Assembly: GCF_000189635.1 (NCBI RefSeq)
Contig: NW_002476352.1
Span: 1 to 64,000, forward strand
DNA length: 64,000 bases
Origin: Tetrahymena thermophila SB210
Taxonomy: Eukaryota > Ciliophora > Oligohymenophorea > Hymenostomatida > Tetrahymenidae
Direction: 5' to 3'
Of the stretch, positions 49,000-62,788 are shown piece by piece. Below the pieces are notes generated by a model. It was not told the origin of the DNA. It saw only the letters and a program-made list of their open reading frames with translations, and made no database searches. How positions within the stretch are numbered: position 1 is the first letter of the stretch; every line of letters starts with the position of its first letter. Made by a program: the position numbers and the translations under genes.

Positions 49000-50807
49000 T
49001 TTTGCTTTTGATTTTTTAAAAAAATAGCTAAATGTCTACTTTTGTTATTTTGCTAATATTAATAGAAATCAGATTTGTTTGATAAAAATCGCTTCCTTTC
49101 TTTCTACTCTTTTAATTGATATTTTTAAGATTAATTAAATGATTTATGTAAACTAAATTTTTGTGAGTATCAATTATTGTCTTAACAAATAATATTTATT
49201 TATTTATAAATCATTTAAGTTCCTTTGTTAGAGTTCAAGCAAAATTAATTAAATAATAACAATAAACAATGAGGAATAAACAATATTCTTCAAATAGATT
49301 TGCAAAAGACAATTAATATATTAATGTAAGTTCTTCAAGTATTCAAACTAAAAACTAAACTAAGTTTTCAGCAAATAAATTAAGATTACAGTTCTTCTAA
49401 ACTTTATTTCTGGTAGTAAAATCCATCCATTGCTCTTTTTTATATTATAAATATTTGCTTATATTTTTCAATACATTAGTTTTTTTTCAAATCTCATTTT
49501 AATCTTCAGCAACCAAGCAAACATATTTTTTTTTGAATTTTATCAAAAAAAAAACTATTTGGATTTTGAATTCAAGCATCTTCTAAATCTTATTTTTTTC
49601 AATGTAAACTCTCATTATGGGAATTTATAAAAAAAACTAAAAACTATTCCCAATAAAATTTTATATAGTAAATAAATCTATGAAGTAAATAATTAAATTC
49701 TTTGTATTAATTTAAATCAATCAAAAAGCTTTGATTATGAATACAATTAATTTACCAAATATTCAATTCATCAATTCCAAGAGCTCTTTTTTGGTATTAA
49801 TATTTTTTTATAAATATCTATCTAAAATTAATAAAATTTAAATCTTGCTTCATCATCTCTTATCAGAATAAGGCATTTTTCTAATCAATAGAATCCTTAA
49901 TCATCAAAAATAATTATTAATAAATCAAAATCACAAAGATAAAAAAAGCTTCAAATTCTTTTTAAATATGAATATATTACATTTAATTTCAATAGAATTT
50001 TTATCAAATTTTAAATGAATTCATATTGAAATCTAACATTAAATAAAGCTATATAAAATCAATGATAAAATAAGTAAGCTGCTTTGAAGATATTGAGCTC
50101 AGAAACTATATTAAATATTATTAAGTTATCAAAGATAGATAGATAAATAAATACATGGTGATTTTGAAATAGTTCAAAAAATTAGGAGTTTATCTTGTTT
50201 CAATTATATTAAAATATTATTTTAAACTATTTAATTTATTTTTTTCAAAAAAAATATTTTTTAAGAAGTTAACAAATTAGTATCAAATTGTTAATTAAAT
50301 TTAATTTAATTCATTCTTCAAATAAACTAAACCAGAAAAAAGAGAGTATGGAAGAAATGTAAAAATTATTAAATCTTTATTAAATTATTTAATATGTATT
50401 TAAATATATTATTTTATATACTTGTTGGCTATTAAAGAATGAAAATATAAATTATTAAATTATAAATAAATAAATTTCAATTAAATAAAGTTTTTTTAAT
50501 ATTTTTGTTGAAATGATGTTAATGAAAACAAGTCAAACACTCATATATTAATTTCAAATTGGATTAAATATAAAATTTTTTATAAATTGAATAAAACTAG
50601 CCTTAATTAATTGAATAAAGAATATGGCAAAATAAAATGACTGAGTATCTATAAAATATTTATTTAATCAAATTTAACTTTTAACTTAAGAATTTATTCA
50701 AAAAAAATTATTTTAGCTTAAATTATCTATTAAAAACAGATTAACAAACATAAATTTATATGATATAATAATTATTAAATTATTACATAAGATGTACTTG
50801 AGATCTT
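49000..50807. other. Spacer between tandem copies A and B
   Basis: About 1.8 kb, AT-rich, no gene seen on either strand. It contains the promoter of copy A and the 3' flank of copy B. Confidence 0.6.
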
Positions 50808-53800
50808 TCACGAGTGGTTTTCACTAAATTTATAGAAATAAATGTAAAACTAAATTAAGATAATCAAAAGCAGATGAAAAATAAATTACTCTAGCCATTT
50901 TTTCAACAAATCATTAAAGAAGAGAATTTTTAATATTTTATGGAAGCAATCATATTTAATGATGAGTCTAGAAGAGAAATCATAAGTAATGATAATCTAA
51001 ATAATTAAATAAACTATTTAGAATAACCCTAGATCTGCCAAGAAAGTGTAGAAGTAGAGATTGCTCCAAGATTTATCTTGAGGGAAAGATATTCTAGCTA
51101 TTTCAGGGAACATGAATGCTTTTAAATGGAAAAATACTATCACTATAAAAGCTGTAAAAGATAGCATTGTCAGTTACTAAAATCTAACTCCTAAATAAAT
51201 AATACCATAATTAATTAATTTGACAGTAAGCAGAAGTCCAAGCATCGAAAATGCTATCAGATAATATTGATTCTATTTTACAATTTATTTATTTATTAAT
51301 TTAAATTTTTAATTTTTTATTTTACATTTGAAATGTTAGATGTAATAAAGAAGATAAATAGAAGTTTGCAGTAATAAACTAAAACTCTGACAGGTCTCAT
51401 ATAAGCGATGTTTTTGTAAACAAACATTTAGGTTATTTCAAAGAAAGTCTTTATTAAGTTTTAAAATTTTCTTTATTAAAAAATTAAATTTTAAAATAAA
51501 TTTACTATAAATGCCATTAAAGGGGATTTTTATTCTATTTTCATATTATCATTTTTATTTTAAATCTAATTATCACTTTATGACATTTATGTTTTAAATT
51601 TTTATTGGTTTTAGGTTTTGCTTTATTGGAAAGAAATGTCTTCTTCAATTCCTTTAGATTTATCATTTTTTGAGTTCATTCCTGTGTTTTTATTTACATA
51701 ATTAAATTGAAGAGAGTTATCACAGAACAAATTTAATTATAGTCTTTGTCTCTTCCTTGAATTCTATGTTTTAATCAAATCCTTTTCATCAACTAGAGGA
51801 CTTTCTTTTTCTTCGTAGCTTTTTACTGTTTCTATCTCATTTAAATTATTATCTTTATCTTATGGATGTGCTAATACTTTTAGAAGGCCACTCGCAGGTT
51901 AGGGTTAATGTCTATTTTAGGGATAAATTTTGGCATTATTTTACTAAATCATCCTTTATTTTTCTTCCTCTGGACTATTACTTGTTAGGCTATTTAGTTT
52001 TTCCTGTTCACTCACTTCTTCTCTGTAATCTAAGTAAAAACCAGCAATCAAACTCAAGAAACAAAATACTGTCTTTCCAAAGAATATCCAGAAAATAATA
52101 TATTCTGCGTAGTTGACTTCTCTTTCGTCAAACCACTGTGTACAATCTTACTTAAAGCTACCTATTTATTTATTTATATTTAAAATATTTTATAATTTAT
52201 TTTATCAAGTTTAGTTTAAAATTTACCTGAACATTATCTGCAATCGGATGCACAATTTAGGCAAATTTCTTCAGATTCAATTTCACTTTACTCGGTATCT
52301 ATTTTAGTTAAGACTCTATCAGGATTGGTAATAGCTGGAATTCCTTGATAAGTTCCATCAGGACACAATTTGATACATTTATTCTGATGAAGGTAAGTTC
52401 CTTTTTCGCAAGAGAGACAAATAGCTGGATCCTATACAGAGCATGCTTTGCAGCTTCCTTCACATCTAATGCATTCCTTCTTAATTGGTGAAGGTTGATA
52501 TCCATTAGGACATTCAGTTTAGCATATATTTTCAAACATGTAAGTATTATCTTAACAAGCAGTGCACTGATTGAAATTTGGGCCAGAGCATTCTGCGCAT
52601 GATGGATTACAAGGCAGACACTAATTTGGATTTTAACTGCCAAAAGTACTTTTAGGGCATATTTCCACACATTTTGTCCCATCCAAATAATAGTTTCCAT
52701 TACATGAAACACAGTCACTGTCTTGAGATCCAAATTAGCATTAAGCACAAGACTCATGACATTTATTGCATAAAAATGGCTATTCAGTTGGAAAGTATCC
52801 ATCAGGACAAGCAAGAACGCATTAATTTTAATACAAATAGCTGCCTTAGCTACATTTAATGCAATCGTTCTGGCTTGGTCCTTAGCACCCAAAGCAACTG
52901 GGATGGCATGGCTAGCAGGTGTTGTTCTCTCCTTTATATGTCTTCTCTGGGCAAGAAGAATTACAAACAAAGAGTTATTTGTCTAAGTACCTAGTATATT
53001 TTAAATAAAAATATCATATTGTTAAGACCCAAAAAAATTATCTCTCATATTTACTAAAAAAATACAAATTTATTTATATATACTTGCAATTGTAAATAAA
53101 TATACTGCCTTTTCAGTAAGATTTTTGAAAAAAATTTTTAATTTAACAACTTAACATCTAGTTTAACCTTAAATTAATAAAGGCCTTAGCATACAGAACA
53201 GGCGGTATTTGATTTACAAAATAATTTTTTTGACTTAATTAAAAGAAGAAAAATTTTATCAAAATAAATGAATTAGCCAGCCAATTAATGAATTTTAATC
53301 GAATTCTTTCCTTTTTTAAAATTTATTTTTTAACTGCTCTTTTTTGTTAAATTGAATAATTTATTTGTAAAATCAAATATGTTTATTTTTTCACCTATAA
53401 ATTTATTTTTTTTAAATTAAACGATAATTTTTTTTTGTACTTTGAATAATAATAATTCATATTTCTTCTACTTGAATAATAATTATGTCTTTTTTAACAA
53501 AATGCTATTTTTAAATCTTAATTAGGGTATTCTGTAAGTATCAAATTAATTTATTTAATTTTTATCAAATTTATTAAATTTATAAATCAATCTATATTGC
53601 TGTAAATGTTTATTCATAAAAGAGCTTTCTCTTGATCAATTTGATTTAGAAAACACATTTTTTATTAGGTTTTCTGCTTTGAAAATTTAATATTTAAATG
53701 AATTAGTTGCCTTTGTTTAAACCAAAAATATTTAGATTTTTCTAAAACATTTGTTTTTTGTTAAATAAAATGCTATTTTTTTATTTTCTTTTCATAATAA

Positions 53801-53831
53801 ATTTGGGATAAATTTATTTTTTCTTTTGTAT

Positions 53832-53874
<43 letters not shown>

Positions 53875-56800
53875 TTACCTTTCTCCTTTGCAGCCTGTGC
53901 AATCATTTTTTTCTGGACCTCCACAAGTGAAGCATTCGAAATGACAGTTTAGGCAAGAATTAAGATTGTTGTCTTAATATTATCCATCTGGACATTTAGT
54001 ACCACAAGTAGTACCACTAATAGAGAAGCCTTTATTACATTTCGAGCATTCATTAACTTCTTTTCCGAAACAGGAAGCACAGTTAGGATGACATTAGCTG
54101 CATAAACCAGTTTCAATATTTCCATAATAGCCAGCTGAACAAGTTTCTACACAAGTTCCATTTTACAGATAGTTTCCTGTTTAAAATATAAATATATTTT
54201 TATATTAATTAAACACTTTTTCATATAGAAAAAATTTTTTACCTAATTTACAGGATAAGCAGTTTTGTGGTAAATAACCGTTGCATGTTGCGCATGATGG
54301 ATGACAAGGTTAACAACCTTTTAATTCTAATGGAAAAGTATTACTTGGACATGTTGTTACACAAAGTCCATTTAAATAATATCTTCCTGGAATACAAGTT
54401 AAACAGCTGATACTATATTAATCTGAGCAAGTTTCACATGTTTCATGACATTTTTTACATTGATAAATGGCTGGGTCTTAGTAATAACCTATAGGACAAG
54501 TGTCTAAACATTAGCCTTATGGATTAAGATATTAATTGTTACAAGAAGTACAACTTAAATTATCGCCTGGATTTTTACATGTTTTACAACTTTTATGGCA
54601 CTTTGTACAGACATAAGAAGGATCAGAAACTGGGAAGTAACCATCTCCACAATCTTAAACACATGTTGTATCTAATAAAAATCCATCCTCAAGATCACAT
54701 GAAGTACATTAATTTGAGAAAGGTCCACTGCAGTTACCACATTAAATATTGCATTTTTCACACCTCATCGTGGCATCGTCTTTATATTTCTTATTTTAGC
54801 AATTTACAACACACTAAAAATCATCTAAATAAAGAGTAGGATTATTGCATTTTGTGCATTTAGTTGCTTAATCTATGCATTCTGCACATGGAGAGATACA
54901 AGGTTCACATTACCAATTTTTTTTGTTTCCATAATAGCCAGACTAAATTTAAATTTAAATAAACTATGTTATAAAAATAGAAAAAAACAAAAGGATATAC
55001 TGGACAGTTGAGTTTGCATTCATTTCCTAGTAAGAACCTAGGATTTTCACATTAAATGCATTAGTTGTTATTAGGACCTTGGCAATTAAAGCACTCAACA
55101 TCACATGGATCACATGTGTTAGTGGAAGAATTAGGATAAAATTTATCTTAACAAACAGAAACACATTCACTTTTATCAATATCTAGGAAATATCCACTTA
55201 TGCAAGCTTAACATTGGTTATAACTTCCACCTGTGCATCTCAAACAAGGCTAATAGCAAGGATTACATATAAGATTCTGGCAATCAGTGCAAGTTAATGA
55301 AGTAGGATAGAATTGATTTCCACAATTAGCAACACAGCTATTTTTTCTGAGATAAATTCCATCAAAGCAAGTTAAACAATTATTCGAAGAACTTCCTGTG
55401 CAAGTTTTACAAGATATATGACAAGAGGAGCAATATCTAGGAGTAGGGTTAGATTTATCTTCAAAAGAACCATCTGGACAGCGATCTTTATAGCACTGAG
55501 AATTGAAAAGGTAATAACCAGCATCGCATTAAACACATCCAGCTGAGTCTTGACATTTTATACAATTTTCAATGCACTATTTAAATTATTTAAAGAATAA
55601 AAATAATTTTTGATTTTTTTGTTAAATATTCTTCTTACATAATCAACAATGACAATAAACTCTCTCATTCCAAAACTTTCATTTTCTATTTAACCTAATG
55701 AGTTGGTTATTGTTAAACTATAAGTATCAGGAGTTGTGGTAGTCACATTAATATATTGATATTAAAACAATTCTTGTTGATCAGTTCTTCCGCAAATTAA
55801 ATTTTTTCCATTACCAGTAATAGATTATTTTTTGATTTCTTATCCAGCACTATTTTTGATAATAAAATTAACATATTCACCACTCTCGTAATTATCAATT
55901 TGACCAAACAAGAAAGAAATTAAAAAAGAGCTATATTTAGCACCTGCAGGCAAAGTAAATTAATAGTAAATTTATGATCCAGGTCCATAAACATTGTACC
56001 CAGCAAAAAATCTGTAATCTCCACAATCACTAAATTTAGTCCAAGTAGGTCCGCCATAAAATTTTCCTGGTGCACTAATTTAAAAATTAGCACCTGTTAT
56101 TTCTGAATCACTAAACTATTTAGAAAACAACTCATAGACTAAATATTTAGCATCTTTGTATTAAAATCAAAATAAATTTATTTTCAATTAAAAAAATTTT
56201 TTAAAAATATATTAGAAATCTTAAAAAATTAAATAAATATTTTGGAATCTTGTTTACGAAAAAAAACTTTCTATTTTTCAAAAAATGATTTTTTATTTGA
56301 TACTGTAAAAATAATAAATAACCACATCTAAAAATATGAAAGTTCCAAAAAAAATTACTCCATTTTCCTACAGTAGGGTCTTTACATTATCCAGTGCTGT
56401 CTTTTGGTGCTTCAGGAGGACATTCGCTGACACATGAACCTCGGTAAAAAAAATATCCTATTTTGCATTTTTAACAATATATTGAGGTCTTGCAAGTTAA
56501 GCAATAGACATTTTATGGTTCTGAAGAGCAATAATCAATAACACATGTTTGCTAAGTAGTATCTGGGTTTTATACATAACCAGGAGGACATGGATTATAG
56601 CATTTCCCATCTAGCATATACTTTCCAGTAGGGCACTTACATTTACCACTTGTCACAGTAGAGCAACTAGGATCACATTATGTACATTAACTATCAGTGG
56701 GTCCATTACATTTAAGACAAGAGCTATGACACACATCAAGGTAGATTTCAACCATGCCTAAAATTAAATCACCTGATAAGGCTTGCAGTTCAAGATTTAA

Positions 56801-57403
56801 AGTCGGCGAAGAATGTGAAGTAGAATTTGTATACACTATTTAATTAATTAAAAGTATCTCTCTTAATATGTGTAATTAAGTCATTAATTAAAATAATAAA
56901 TAAATAAATACCTCTCTAAAAATTTTCTACTCTGTTTGTGCAAACATTGTAAGAATTAGTGTAGGAATAATATTTATAGCAAGGCTACACAGATCCCTCT
57001 ATACTTAAGCAGCCTTATGCTGAAGAAGCAATTACTAAATCAAATCTAATTCCAACTGACCAGTGTGGAGGAAGATTAGTATAAGTTTTAGAGATTTTAT
57101 ATCCAGATCTTAAAACAAATAAATCTCTATTTAGTAACTCAGTAACAGTTCCAACGCATGTTCTATAATATGCATTTGTTGATGAAAGAGACCATCCATC
57201 AGTGTCTCCGCTTGCGATAGAAGGCTTTCCTTTTTGAATCCATTTTGCTGAGCTTAATTGATATCCATCTGAATTAAATATTAAATAAATATAAAAAAAA
57301 TAATCAAAATAAATAAAATGGTAATATTTATTGATATACATGCTAAGACATCTTCAAAAAATAAATGTATCAAAGCCAAAATATAAAAAATTTTTTGTTT
57401 CAT
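50808..57403 (-). CDS. Giant Cys-rich multi-TM surface protein, copy B
   Basis: Exons in transcript order: 57403-57340, 57268-56912, 56835-56359, 56153-55639, 55576-55001, 54942-54243, 54176-53879, 52990-52227, 52161-51506, 51448-51326, 51272-50890 and 50823-50808; 1642 residues. Every exon has a counterpart in copy A. Seven of the twelve plus the last are identical in length (357, 515, 576, 700, 298, 123, 383 and 16 nt). Differences are in the signal peptide exon, exon 3 (477 vs 471), exon 8 (764 vs 767) and the cytoplasmic-loop exon 9 (656 vs 737). The domain order is the same: signal peptide (MKQKIFYILALIHLFFEDVL), module 1 (GDTDGWSLSS), Cys repeats, module 2, long Cys stalk, TM near 1270, polar loop, multi-TM end (MRPVRVLVYYCKLLFIFF). 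The loop is the fastest-changing part. Function unknown; surface location expected. Confidence 0.87.
53829..53876. repeat. (TTTA)n microsatellite in intron
   Basis: About twelve uninterrupted TTTA/ATTT units directly adjoining the donor side (in transcript sense) of the 888-nt intron 52991-53878 of copy B. Likely length-polymorphic. Confidence 0.95.
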
Positions 57404-58631
57404 TTGTCCTTTTCCCTTTTAGCTTTTGCTGATATGCTTAATTATGCTAGTTTGTTTGTTTATTTGTTTAAAAATTAATTAAAATAATTAAATTATTCTG
57501 TTCTACTTTGTGATATTTTCTAATAAATTAAATGAATGAATGATTGATTGATGTAATCTAAAATCATACAAGTATCATAGCCTCATAAAATATTCTATCA
57601 TTTAAATGAATTAATAATTAATTAATTTATTAAAAAGATTTATTGAATTAAATTAAAACTAAAATAAGAAGTAGTATCCCAAAAATAGATTTGAAATATA
57701 TTTACTATCAATGTAACAAAAATATAAAGCTATTATAATTTTAATAAAATCAAATTTCAACTAAAGTTTAATTAACGTAATAAATCAATTAATCCATTAA
57801 ATTTGACTACATGCTTTCATTATCAATTTTTTAGAATATCTTTTTCAATACAGTAAACAAATGAATGAATTTTTTAAAAGAAAATCGAATATAAAGAAAA
57901 ATGTATTTTTAATGACGCAGAAGTAACTATTTAAATTCTTAATTCTAAAATTTATAAACAATATTTTTTATTAGTTTATTTATTAATTTTTTAGAAAAAA
58001 AAATAGGAAAGCACTGACATAATATAAAATAAAAATATTCATATTTACGCCTCATATAGAAATTTTTTTAATAAATAGTAATTCTAAATATTTTTACAAA
58101 AATGATTAGGTTAAGAATGAATCGATACAATTCAAACATTTTATATGATAGAAAATTAGTATTTTTATAATCCTCATCTAAAAGATAAAAAATTGAAATG
58201 AATGCATTTAATATTATTTGACATCTTTTTTTTTACACGCAGTCAGTCAGTAAGTAATATTCTTTCTAATCTTTAATTTCAGGTATGGTTAATGTTAATT
58301 TTTTTCTTAACTTATTTATATTTAGAAAAGGCAAAGAAGATATTAAGTTTTTATATGATTGAAAAACATATAAGCAATTTTATGATTCAGCTTTATTGCT
58401 TGTAAAATTAAAAATTAATTTATAACAAATCCTCATTTATTTAAGCAAAATTAATTTTAATAAAAGCTTTCATTTTTTTGTTAAAATGAGGGATGTTTTT
58501 AAAGAAATTCATTTATTTAATATGTTAATTTAATTTGTAATTTACATTTATTTAATAAGCTATTTATTAACTTACAAAAATAAATATAATATAGATAAAT
58601 ATAAAAATAATTAATAAATCTATTTATTTAT

Positions 58632-58636
<5 letters not shown>

Positions 58637-58686
<50 letters not shown>
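58637..58686. repeat. (ATCT)n microsatellite
   Basis: Roughly twelve perfect ATCT units flanked by ATTT units. Non-coding. Confidence 0.95.
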
Positions 58687-58687
<1 letters not shown>

Positions 58688-58934
58688 TTAGCTTTATATA
58701 TTTTAGGTTATACTTTCTTTTTACAAACTATTGTATAATAAAACAACATATTATTTTCTATTATTCAAATATTTAATATTTATTCATCCTTTTTTCAATA
58801 ACAGTAGTAATATATTTCAAAGACAACTAATCTTTTTGATTTATTACATTTGCTTATTATTTTAAAGTATTATTATTTATTGATTTAGTTATTCCTTTTA
58901 TAATTTATTAAATTAAAATAAAATAAATAAAAAA

Positions 58935-59500
58935 ATTATTAGGATAATAAAAAAGAAAAAGAAAATAAATTTTATAAAAAGCTAATAAACAAATTAAAAG
59001 AGTTTATTGTTTTAAATTCATTTTTATAACTAAAAATATCACAATCCAAAACAAATAAAGGAACTATGCTTGATGCACGTTTATCACCAATTTAATTCCA
59101 AATTAAAAATTTTTGAAGAAAAATATATAATTAGTTAGTTATTTAGATAGAAAAAATGAAGAAAAAAATATGAAATAATAAGAATAGATTAATAAATAAA
59201 TAATAAAAGTAACTGTTGTAAATAAAAAAATTAATTAAATTAAGAAAGATAGATAGATAGATGATAGAAGAAGAAAAAAGACAAGTACAATAAAAAAAAA
59301 AGAAAAAGAAAAATAAATCAAATAAAAATCTAATAAACAAATGAATGAGTTAATTTGTTTTAAATTCATTTTATAACTAATAATATCACAATCCTAACAA
59401 AACAATTAAACTATTTTTACCCAAGATTAAGTTTTAAATTTGACAAATTAATTTAATTTGTTAAAGCAAAATCTAAGTTTGATGATTCGGCTTTTTAAAT
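58935..59500 (-). pseudogene. Relics of a two-unit LRR exon array
   Basis: On -, 59421-59490 keeps SSNLDFALTN and NLSNLKLNL followed by a GTAAAAATAG donor, but is 70 nt instead of 90, so it is frameshifted. 59063-59099 keeps only the first half of a repeat (NQIGDKRASSI) and runs directly into intron-type sequence (TTTATTTGTTTTGGATTGTG), as in the array at 39154-41677. The two relics and their flanks (TTAAATTCATTTT...AATATCACAATCC at about 59015 and 59361) repeat with a period of ~346 bp, matching the unit length of the intact array. Confidence 0.7.
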
Positions 59501-60805
59501 ATTGAAGAAAATAAAAATAAAAAAATTATTTAAATTTAAAAAATTATAAATTAAAAATAAAAAAATTTAATTGTATTTAAAATTAAAGCATAAAATAAAA
59601 ATTTTATTTTAAATTAAAAAAATTAATTAAAACTAAAATTAAAAAAATTTGATCAAAAATTTAAAGTCTGTCTTAAATTGATTTAATATGAATGAATGAT
59701 ATTATTATTTTTTATTTTTAACAATATTATTAAAAAATAAATAAAGACATTTAGTTCTTATAAAAAAAGCAAATTTAAAAATAAATAAATAAATAAATCA
59801 ATCAATCAAAAATAGTAATAATTTATTAATGACCTCAATGTTTTATAATTTAATTTAATTTTTATCTATTATTAATTTCGCATAACCCTTTTAAGAAAAT
59901 AATTAATGTAAAATTACTTATTCAATTAATTTAATTTATTTATAGTAAATACATTAAAATCTGTCTGAAATTGAACTATTGTATTTTAGAATCCAAATTA
60001 ATATCATAATTACAAATCTAAAAGTTATAAATTATATTTTTATTTTTGCATTGAATTTGATCAGTTTGTTTTATAAATTATTTTTTTTAAATAAAATATT
60101 TAGGCATTTCATCTACTTTCTGATTTTAGTTTATAAATCTAAAATTTACTTTTCATTTTTACTATTAAAAAATAAAATTATTTGAATTGAATAAAATTTC
60201 ACTTTAATCATAGAATAAATTCAAATGATAAAAATAAATGGTAGATATTGAAATAAGAATAAATCAATGAAATTTTGATTAAATTCTTACTTCTATTTGG
60301 CAAACAAAGACAGAGAGAGGAAATAAGAAATTTAATAAATAGAATGATAAATAAATAAATGAAAGAATATTGCTTAATTTAAATTTATGGATTCTATCTC
60401 TTGGAATGTATTAATTAATTAATAAAAATCTCTATCACAAGAATACTTTAATTATGAAAATCGTACGAGTTTATGGATATCAATTTAGATGGTCAGTTTT
60501 TGTACTTAATGATACTTAGATATCATTTGATATTTACACTGTTCGAGTAAAAGAATAAAGTAAAACAAAATTAATTAGTAAAAGTGAAGTAATAAATCTA
60601 TAAACAACAAGGGAACATATTCCTTCTCACTATCGATAATTTAGATATTAATTTACAATAGCATTGATTTTCTTTAAATTCATAAATTAGTTGTAATAAA
60701 CTTGATTAAAAAACAAAAAAAAGATTTTTTTTTATTCAACTAATTTATTAAAAGAAACAAAGATAATAACAAAGAAAAATATACTTTTATTTATTAACAA
60801 ACGCA

Positions 60806-62788
60806 ATGAGAGTTATTTTATTAGCAATGTTCTTCATCCAAACTTATTTTGAGCTTGTTAGAGCGAGTAAGAAATAATTAATACTTGAAACAATTTGTGT
60901 TTTTTTATTGAAATCTTAAATAAATGAACTTGAATTACATCATTCACCAATCTTTATTGTCATTATTATAACAATTAGAGAATCTTCTGATAGCTAGAGA
61001 ATGGCTGAATCCACCTTTTACTGGATGGGGAAGCGGAAAGTCTATCATATGTGCAGGCTAATTAATTGAAGCAAACAAAGAAGTACTTTATATTGGAGAT
61101 GGTTAGAAATCAGTTCAGAAATAATTCTAAAATTTACCCGAACATTTTCGCGTGTTAGTAAGAATAGACTTTGTAGCAATTGATGAATGGGATGGAAGTT
61201 AAAAAATTATATTCAGTGCTGATTCTTAAACTTTAGGTTCTTATTCATCGTATAGCTAGGGTCCTGGTGATAGACTACATTTGAAGATATGTGGAAAATA
61301 AGGAATTTAGGATAGATTTGAAAGAGGTAATTCATTTATTTATTTATTATACTTTATTTCTACTTAGATTAATTTCTTTAATTTAATTAAAAAGTTCAAT
61401 ATGTCATAAGTCATACTAGCAATACAGTTACAATCAAGGCAGAGACAAACAGTAAAGGCTATGCTGGATTGCTTGATCTTCAAATTTATGTTGATACATG
61501 TCATGCTGATTGTAAAGGGTGTAGCGGAGCTAGTGAAAATTAATGCTCTTCTTGCAAAACAGGAGCTACACTTTCCTCTGGTAAATGTGTTTGTCCTACT
61601 AATTAATACATGTATTAAGGCAGCTGCCTGCCAGATTGTACTGGAAACTTGAGGAAAAGTTCAAATGGATTATTTTGCGAAGAAATACCTTGCAAATTGT
61701 CTACATGCAGATAATGTGATTCAGATAACTTTACATGTGCAGCTTGTGTAGGAAGTTATAGAAGATTTAACAAATCATGTGTTAAATCTTGTCCTTCCTA
61801 CACTGAAAATGTTAATGGTGAATGCATTGAATTAACCAAAAAATATTGGAGTAAAGGATTTAAAAATTTGTTTAAAAATTATTTGATAATAAAGTCTTAA
61901 ACAATTTTCGTTCTATTTTGAATGAAAGTTGATAGGATTTGAATGTAAAGTTAAAAAGAGAGATAAATTTATATTATAAAAATAGATGGAATGTTCTTGT
62001 TTAAAGGTTTTTTTGAGGACGATTTTTCTAATTTGAGTTTTGAAGAATATGGTTTTAATTTCAATCCTATTTTGCCTGAGGAAAGTAATGTTAATTTAAA
62101 GGATTGGGCTTAGTTTTCTGACTGCAATGATAACTCTGTTTTAAAGCGCTTTTATGGAGGATTTGGAATTATTGGAAAAGATGTTTCTATCAAGAAAACA
62201 TGGGACATTGTTGATTAAAATAAGAAGCCAATCAAACACAGTTCAGTCTTAGTTAAATTTTACTACGCTTAAGTTGAAAATTACGAAGAACTCAAAGATG
62301 GAGTTACTCCTGAAGAAGAGTTTGTCAAAATTAATGATCAAAAGATCTTTTCTTTGTATGGTGGTGGTACCTAAATGGGTTGCGGAAGATTGGATTAAGG
62401 AGAAAATTTCGGATGGATAGAAGCTAACTCAACATAAACTAATAAAACCAACTAGATTAAGCTTGAAATAGGCAATAATTTCATTGATCCAGCTTGGTAT
62501 GAAGGTTTCGGAATTAGAGAAATGATGATCATTGTCTCAAGGGTAAAAATCATATTATTTACTTCTTTACTTATACTTTATTTACAGATTACTAGAAGAA
62601 AATACATGACAAAATGCATTATATATATAGATGAATTAATCGATGATATCCATTCCCTTTTTTATAATTTTTATCTGATTAATTCTTAATTTCTTTTTTC
62701 CTATTTTTTGATCCATGAAACAAAGATCTTTAATCATCATATCAAAAATTCTTTAGCTTACAGTAGTAATTCACATTAATTTAATTGA
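60806..62788 (+). CDS. Half-length relative of copies A/B, probably secreted
   Basis: Exons 60806-60866, 60979-61326, 61395-61850, 61986-62542 and 62588-62788; 540 residues. The order matches the first four exons of copies A and B: signal peptide (MRVILLAMFFIQTYFELV), beta-rich module 1 (about 21-137), furin-like Cys repeats (about 137-289; CHADCKGCSG, CSSCKTGATL), and module 2 (about 290-474). Exon borders fall at homologous places with the same phases (1, 1, 1, 0); the Cys-rich exon ends YWS/KW in all three. The Cys stalk and TMs are absent. The last exon (ITRRKYMTKC...) is weak: its 45-nt intron could also be read through in frame, which would give a hydrophobic stretch (VKIILFTSLLILYLQI) that might act as a TM. 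Role unknown; secreted or singly anchored. Confidence 0.75.

Larger units (their letters stand above)
57404..60805. other. Divergent spacer with LRR relics and microsatellite
   Basis: About 3.4 kb between the start of copy B (-) and the start of its half-length relative (+). No intact gene. It holds a TCTA microsatellite (about 58637-58686) and LRR exon relics on - at 59063-59099 and 59421-59490. 60300-60805 should include the promoter of the gene at 60806. Confidence 0.6.

Noticed and set aside
57015..57341. Apparent N-terminus MYINKYYHFIYFDYFFYIYL for copy B
   Set aside because: This arises from reading through intron 1. The paralogue comparison places the real signal peptide in 57403-57340 with a spliced junction.
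60473..60667. Small plus-strand frame of 64 codons (MDINLDGQFLYLMILRYH...)
   Set aside because: Short, no recognisable motif, and placed in the expected promoter/leader of the gene at 60806. Chance open frames of this size are common when only TGA stops.
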